A DNA stretch of 47,490 bases, from the NCBI GenBank assembly GCA_964619055.1, contig CAZUDB010000025.1:1-47490 (forward strand). The letters are read 5' to 3'. The DNA is from CAYVUM01 sp964619055. Its GTDB lineage: Bacteria > Pseudomonadota > Alphaproteobacteria > Rhodospirillales > Defluviicoccaceae. Below, in pieces: positions 44,939 through 47,490 of this stretch (its first letter is position 1; each line of letters starts with the position of its first letter). The position numbers and the translations under genes are program-made. The notes under the pieces are model-generated. The model was not told the origin of the DNA and made no database searches. It was given only the letters and a program-made list of their open reading frames with translations.

Positions 44939-45805
44939 CTAAGCCTGTGCCGCCAGGGGCGAAATCCGAACCCGCTCGCCGTCCAGCTGGATACGAGCGG
45001 CGCGGCCGATAAGGTCATCAGGCAGGTCATCTCGGACAAGCCAATAGCCGGCGATGGAGATCAGCTCCGCCTCCAGAGACAAACAAAAGATGCTGGCGGC
45101 CCGGTCGCCCGAAACGCCAGCCAGTGCCCGGCCGCGGAGCGGGCCGTAGACGTGGATGTGGCCATCGGCCAGGATTTCAGCTCCCGCACCCACAGCCGCA
45201 GTCACGACCAGGTCCCCGCCATGGGCATAGACTTGACGGCCGGAACGGATGGGCTGGCTGACTAGGCGGGCAGCGGCGCTCGCGCCAACACTATCGCCAT
45301 CAGCCCGGTGGGGCTTGGGGTCGGTGCCGGTGAGGGCCGCTTGACCCTTGTTGATTTCGTCGAGCGCCAGCGGTCGGCCGCCTGAGAACACAGCGTAGCC
45401 GGCGTTGACGGCGTCCTTGTTGTGCTCATCGGTACCGTTCTGGACGCCGATGGGAACCAGTCCATGCTGGCGCAGGCGACGGCCGATTTCGGCGACGTTC
45501 AAAGGCCCGCGACCGACCCTATCAGCCAGGTCGATGACGACGGGTGCGTGACGGAAAAAGCCCGGCGCCTGCAGGACCCTATCGGCCAATCGCTGAAAAA
45601 AGACCGGGTCTTTCGGGTCACCAAGGCGAAGAATAAGACCGGTAAACGCACCACCGCCCAGAGCAGCGCCTCCCGGCACGATGTCCGGCGTGTCGGATGA
45701 AGAGCCGTTGACTGGTACCGTGGCCTTAGCGACCGCACCTTCAAGTCCGTTGGCTTGCGCCGCTTCGACCACTCCCACCTCATTTACCTGCGTCAACGAA
45801 ACCAT
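44939..45805 (-). CDS. minC: Septum site-determining protein MinC
   Basis: An FtsZ inhibitor of 288 residues. The N-terminal domain includes GLILRLGDPKDPVFFQRLAD and HAPVVIDLADR. The beta-helical C-domain shows IRSGRQVYAHGGDLVVTAAV and DGHIHVYGPLRGRALAGVSG, then AELISIAGYW. An N-terminal stretch and a linker are rich in Gly/Ala. A GAG element lies about 9 nt before the ATG. It is the first gene of the min operon; a palindrome with two GANTC sites lies about 80 bp upstream. Confidence 0.95.
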   Translation of the reverse strand: MVSLTQVNEVGVVEAAQANGLEGAVAKATVPVNGSSSDTPDIVPGGAALGGGAFTGLILRLGDPKDPVFFQRLADRVLQAPGFFRHAPVVIDLADRVGRGPLNVAEIGRRLRQHGLVPIGVQNGTDEHNKDAVNAGYAVFSGGRPLALDEINKGQAALTGTDPKPHRADGDSVGASAAARLVSQPIRSGRQVYAHGGDLVVTAAVGAGAEILADGHIHVYGPLRGRALAGVSGDRAASIFCLSLEAELISIAGYWLVRDDLPDDLIGRAARIQLDGERVRISPLAAQA

Positions 45806-46042
45806 CAGACGCTCGTTGCATGAAATCCCAAGCGCGGCAAGTCCGCATCCTGGACACGCGCTCGGTGCAGGCTACCAACTCTTTGCGACTCTTGAGAGTC
45901 TTGGTCAGGAATGGGCGGAGGGAACGACCGCTTGGCACTGGGTTTGGTCGGACGAAAAGTCCTGTCGCGCGATCCCGATTCGGCCCCCCGGCAGCCGATG
46001 CCACCTGACAGCGGCATCGCGCGCAACCAAGCTTAGCCGGCG
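45806..46042. other. Gene-free stretch between ilvD and minC
   Basis: No gene is supported. It carries the GANTC palindrome and, nearer ilvD, a 7-bp stem CGATGCC/GGCATCG with a 10-nt loop (about 45999-46022), with no T-run after it. It should hold the min promoter. Confidence 0.4.
45887..45900. promoter_or_regulatory. Palindrome with two GANTC sites upstream of minCDE
   Basis: GACTCTTGAGAGTC has 6-bp inverted arms around TG and carries GACTC (45887-45891) and GAGTC (45896-45900), both GANTC sites of the CcrM cell-cycle methylase found in alphaproteobacteria. It lies 82 bp before minC. No clear -35/-10 was fixed around it. Methylation control of minCDE is inference. Confidence 0.4.
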
Positions 46043-47490
46043 TTAAACATCCGCGTAGCAGTGCGTCTCCGCCGCACCCCCGGGGTGAGTGACGGCACCC
46101 TTGTAGGCATGACCCACGGTCTGCGCGTAGCGCCAGAGCGCACCGGACTGAAAATCCGTCTGCCGCGGCTGCCAGTCCTGGCGACGGGCCTCAAGTTCCG
46201 CCGTCGGGACTTCCAGATTGATCGTGCCGACCTCAGCATCGATAGCGATGGTGTCACCGTCCCGGATCAGCGCGATGGGGCCTCCCACGGCCGCCTCCGG
46301 ACCCACGTGGCCAATGCAGAAGCCGCGCGTGGCACCGGAAAAGCGGCCGTCCGTGATCAGGGCAACCTGACCACCCATGCCCTGGCCATAAATGGTCGCG
46401 GTCGTAGCCAGCATCTCACGCATGCCGGGACCGCCGCGAGGGCCTTCATACCGGATCACCAACACGTCGCCCGCGCTATAGTCGCGCCGCTCGACGGCGG
46501 CAAAACAATCCTCCTCGCTGTCGAAGCATCGGGCCGGACCGCGGAACGCCAGATTCTTTAGGCCAGCGATTTTGACGATCGCTCCCTGGGGCGCTAACGA
46601 ACCCTTTAGGCCGACTACGCCGCCCGTGGGCGACAAAGGCTGTGAGGTGGTCCGGACCACCTCCTGGCCCGCAGGAAACTCGACGTCCGCCAGGTTTTCC
46701 GCGAGGGTTCGCCCAGTGACGGTCAGGCAGTCGCCGTGGAGATAGCCACCGTCCAGGAGCGCCTTCAACAACACAGGAACGCCGCCGACCTCGTACAGGT
46801 CTTTGGCCACGAAGCGCCCCGCGGGCTTCAAGTCAGCGATGTAGGGGGTGCGGCGAAAAATCGCGCAGACCGCCTCGAGGTCGAAGTCGATGCCGCATTC
46901 ATGGGCGATCGCCGGTAGGTGCAGCCCTGCGTTAGTGGAACCACCCGAGGCGGCAACGACGGTCGCCGCGTTCTCCAGTGACTTCCGTGTCACGATGTCG
47001 CGCGGACGCAGGCCGAGGCGGACAAGCTCCATGACCGCCCGGCCGGAGGCTTCGCAGAGCGCGTCTCGGGACTCGTAGGGTGCCGGCGCCCCGGCCGAGC
47101 CGGGCAACGACAAGCCGATCGCCTCCGACACGCAGGCCATGGTGTTGGCAGTGAACTGGCCGCCGCAGGACCCTGCGGAGGGGCAGGCCACGCATTCTAG
47201 ATCATGGAGATCCTGGTCGGACAGGTTACCGACGGCATGTTGGCCCACGGCCTCGAACACATCCTGTACGGTCACATCCCGGCCCTTATAACGACCCGGC
47301 AGAATCGAGCCGCCGTAAATGAACACGGACGGCACGTTCAGGCGGACCATGGCCATCATCATGCCGGGCAGCGACTTGTCGCAGCCGGCGAGGCCGACCA
47401 GCGCCTCATAGGCGAGGCCGCGCAAGGTGAGCTCCACCGAGTCCGCGATCGCCTCGCGGCTGGCGAGCGATGAGCGCATGCCTTCATGGC
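46043..47490 (-). CDS. ilvD: Dihydroxy-acid dehydratase, partial (5' end beyond the window)
   Basis: The Fe-S dehydratase of valine, leucine and isoleucine synthesis. The frame continues to the edge, reading HEGMRSSLASREAIADSVEL where homologues have (G)HEGMR.SL.SR, so about the first 80-90 residues are missing. Visible are LAGCDKSLPGMMMAM with a cluster Cys, ACPSAGSCGGQFTANTMACV with another, SGGSTNAGLHLPAIA, YEGPRGGPGMREMLATTATI, and TDGRFSGATRGFCIGHVGPE. It ends AVTHPGGAAETHCYADV. minC follows 237 bp downstream. Confidence 0.96.
   Translation of the reverse strand, partial: HEGMRSSLASREAIADSVELTLRGLAYEALVGLAGCDKSLPGMMMAMVRLNVPSVFIYGGSILPGRYKGRDVTVQDVFEAVGQHAVGNLSDQDLHDLECVACPSAGSCGGQFTANTMACVSEAIGLSLPGSAGAPAPYESRDALCEASGRAVMELVRLGLRPRDIVTRKSLENAATVVAASGGSTNAGLHLPAIAHECGIDFDLEAVCAIFRRTPYIADLKPAGRFVAKDLYEVGGVPVLLKALLDGGYLHGDCLTVTGRTLAENLADVEFPAGQEVVRTTSQPLSPTGGVVGLKGSLAPQGAIVKIAGLKNLAFRGPARCFDSEEDCFAAVERRDYSAGDVLVIRYEGPRGGPGMREMLATTATIYGQGMGGQVALITDGRFSGATRGFCIGHVGPEAAVGGPIALIRDGDTIAIDAEVGTINLEVPTAELEARRQDWQPRQTDFQSGALWRYAQTVGHAYKGAVTHPGGAAETHCYADV

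Noticed and set aside
1..47490. CRISPR arrays, tRNA or rRNA genes, IS elements, prophage or defence genes
   Set aside because: No regularly spaced repeats, no tRNA T-loop/acceptor pairs, no transposase or integrase motifs were found on either strand.

Overview
This is a GC-rich, gene-dense stretch of an alphaproteobacterial chromosome, most likely Rhodospirillales-like. The inference rests on gene order and family type: rimP-nusA-ylxR-infB-rbfA-truB-rpsO-pnp, lnt-xre-metK-trmB, a Ros/MucR regulator, a Fur lacking the usual CxxC pairs, a stand-alone GlnD, and a TusA-like protein with CPMT in place of CPxP. Nearly all genes lie on the minus strand. No CRISPR array, rRNA, recognisable tRNA, IS element or phage gene was seen.

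Layout. 1-3.3 kb is an accessory edge: an unidentified ORF running off the left end, an AT-rich DUF4239 membrane-protein gene broken by one in-frame stop, and a TPR/GT41 (SPINDLY-type) glycosyltransferase. 3.3-4.7 kb is a nitronate-monooxygenase-family flavoprotein. 4.9-14.9 kb is the transcription/translation cluster (pnp, rpsO, truB, rbfA, infB, ylxR, nusA, rimP), preceded by a textbook intrinsic terminator that could also act as a leader attenuator. 15.1-17.8 kb is trmB, metK and an XRE regulator, with an inverted repeat over the likely promoter. 18.0-23.7 kb is the conserved miaB-phoH-ybeY-corC-lnt operon with several 4-nt stop/start overlaps. 23.9-27.9 kb holds fur, mucR, a lone plus-strand TusA-like gene, rimI, tsaB, a nitroreductase and a NifU-like scaffold. 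28.1-36.6 kb holds trpS, murJ, glnD and mutS.

36.7-43.3 kb is looser and has genes on both strands: a small stress-protein-like gene, an ABM-like small protein, the decayed N-terminus of an Ada gene, mtnA, a secreted protein, a metallo-beta-lactamase-fold hydrolase, a candidate structured RNA, a small secreted Cys-containing protein, a VOC protein and miaA. 43.8-45.8 kb is minC-minD-minE, preceded by a palindrome carrying two GANTC sites. The right edge holds most of ilvD.

Most of the window is housekeeping. No multi-gene defence or biosynthetic system could be supported. The least explained items are the structured RNA near 41.0 kb, the Ada remnant, the inverted repeat before the XRE gene, and the interrupted DUF4239 gene. 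Start codons were re-chosen from family alignments, Shine-Dalgarno (SD) sequences and overlaps; several are GTG.
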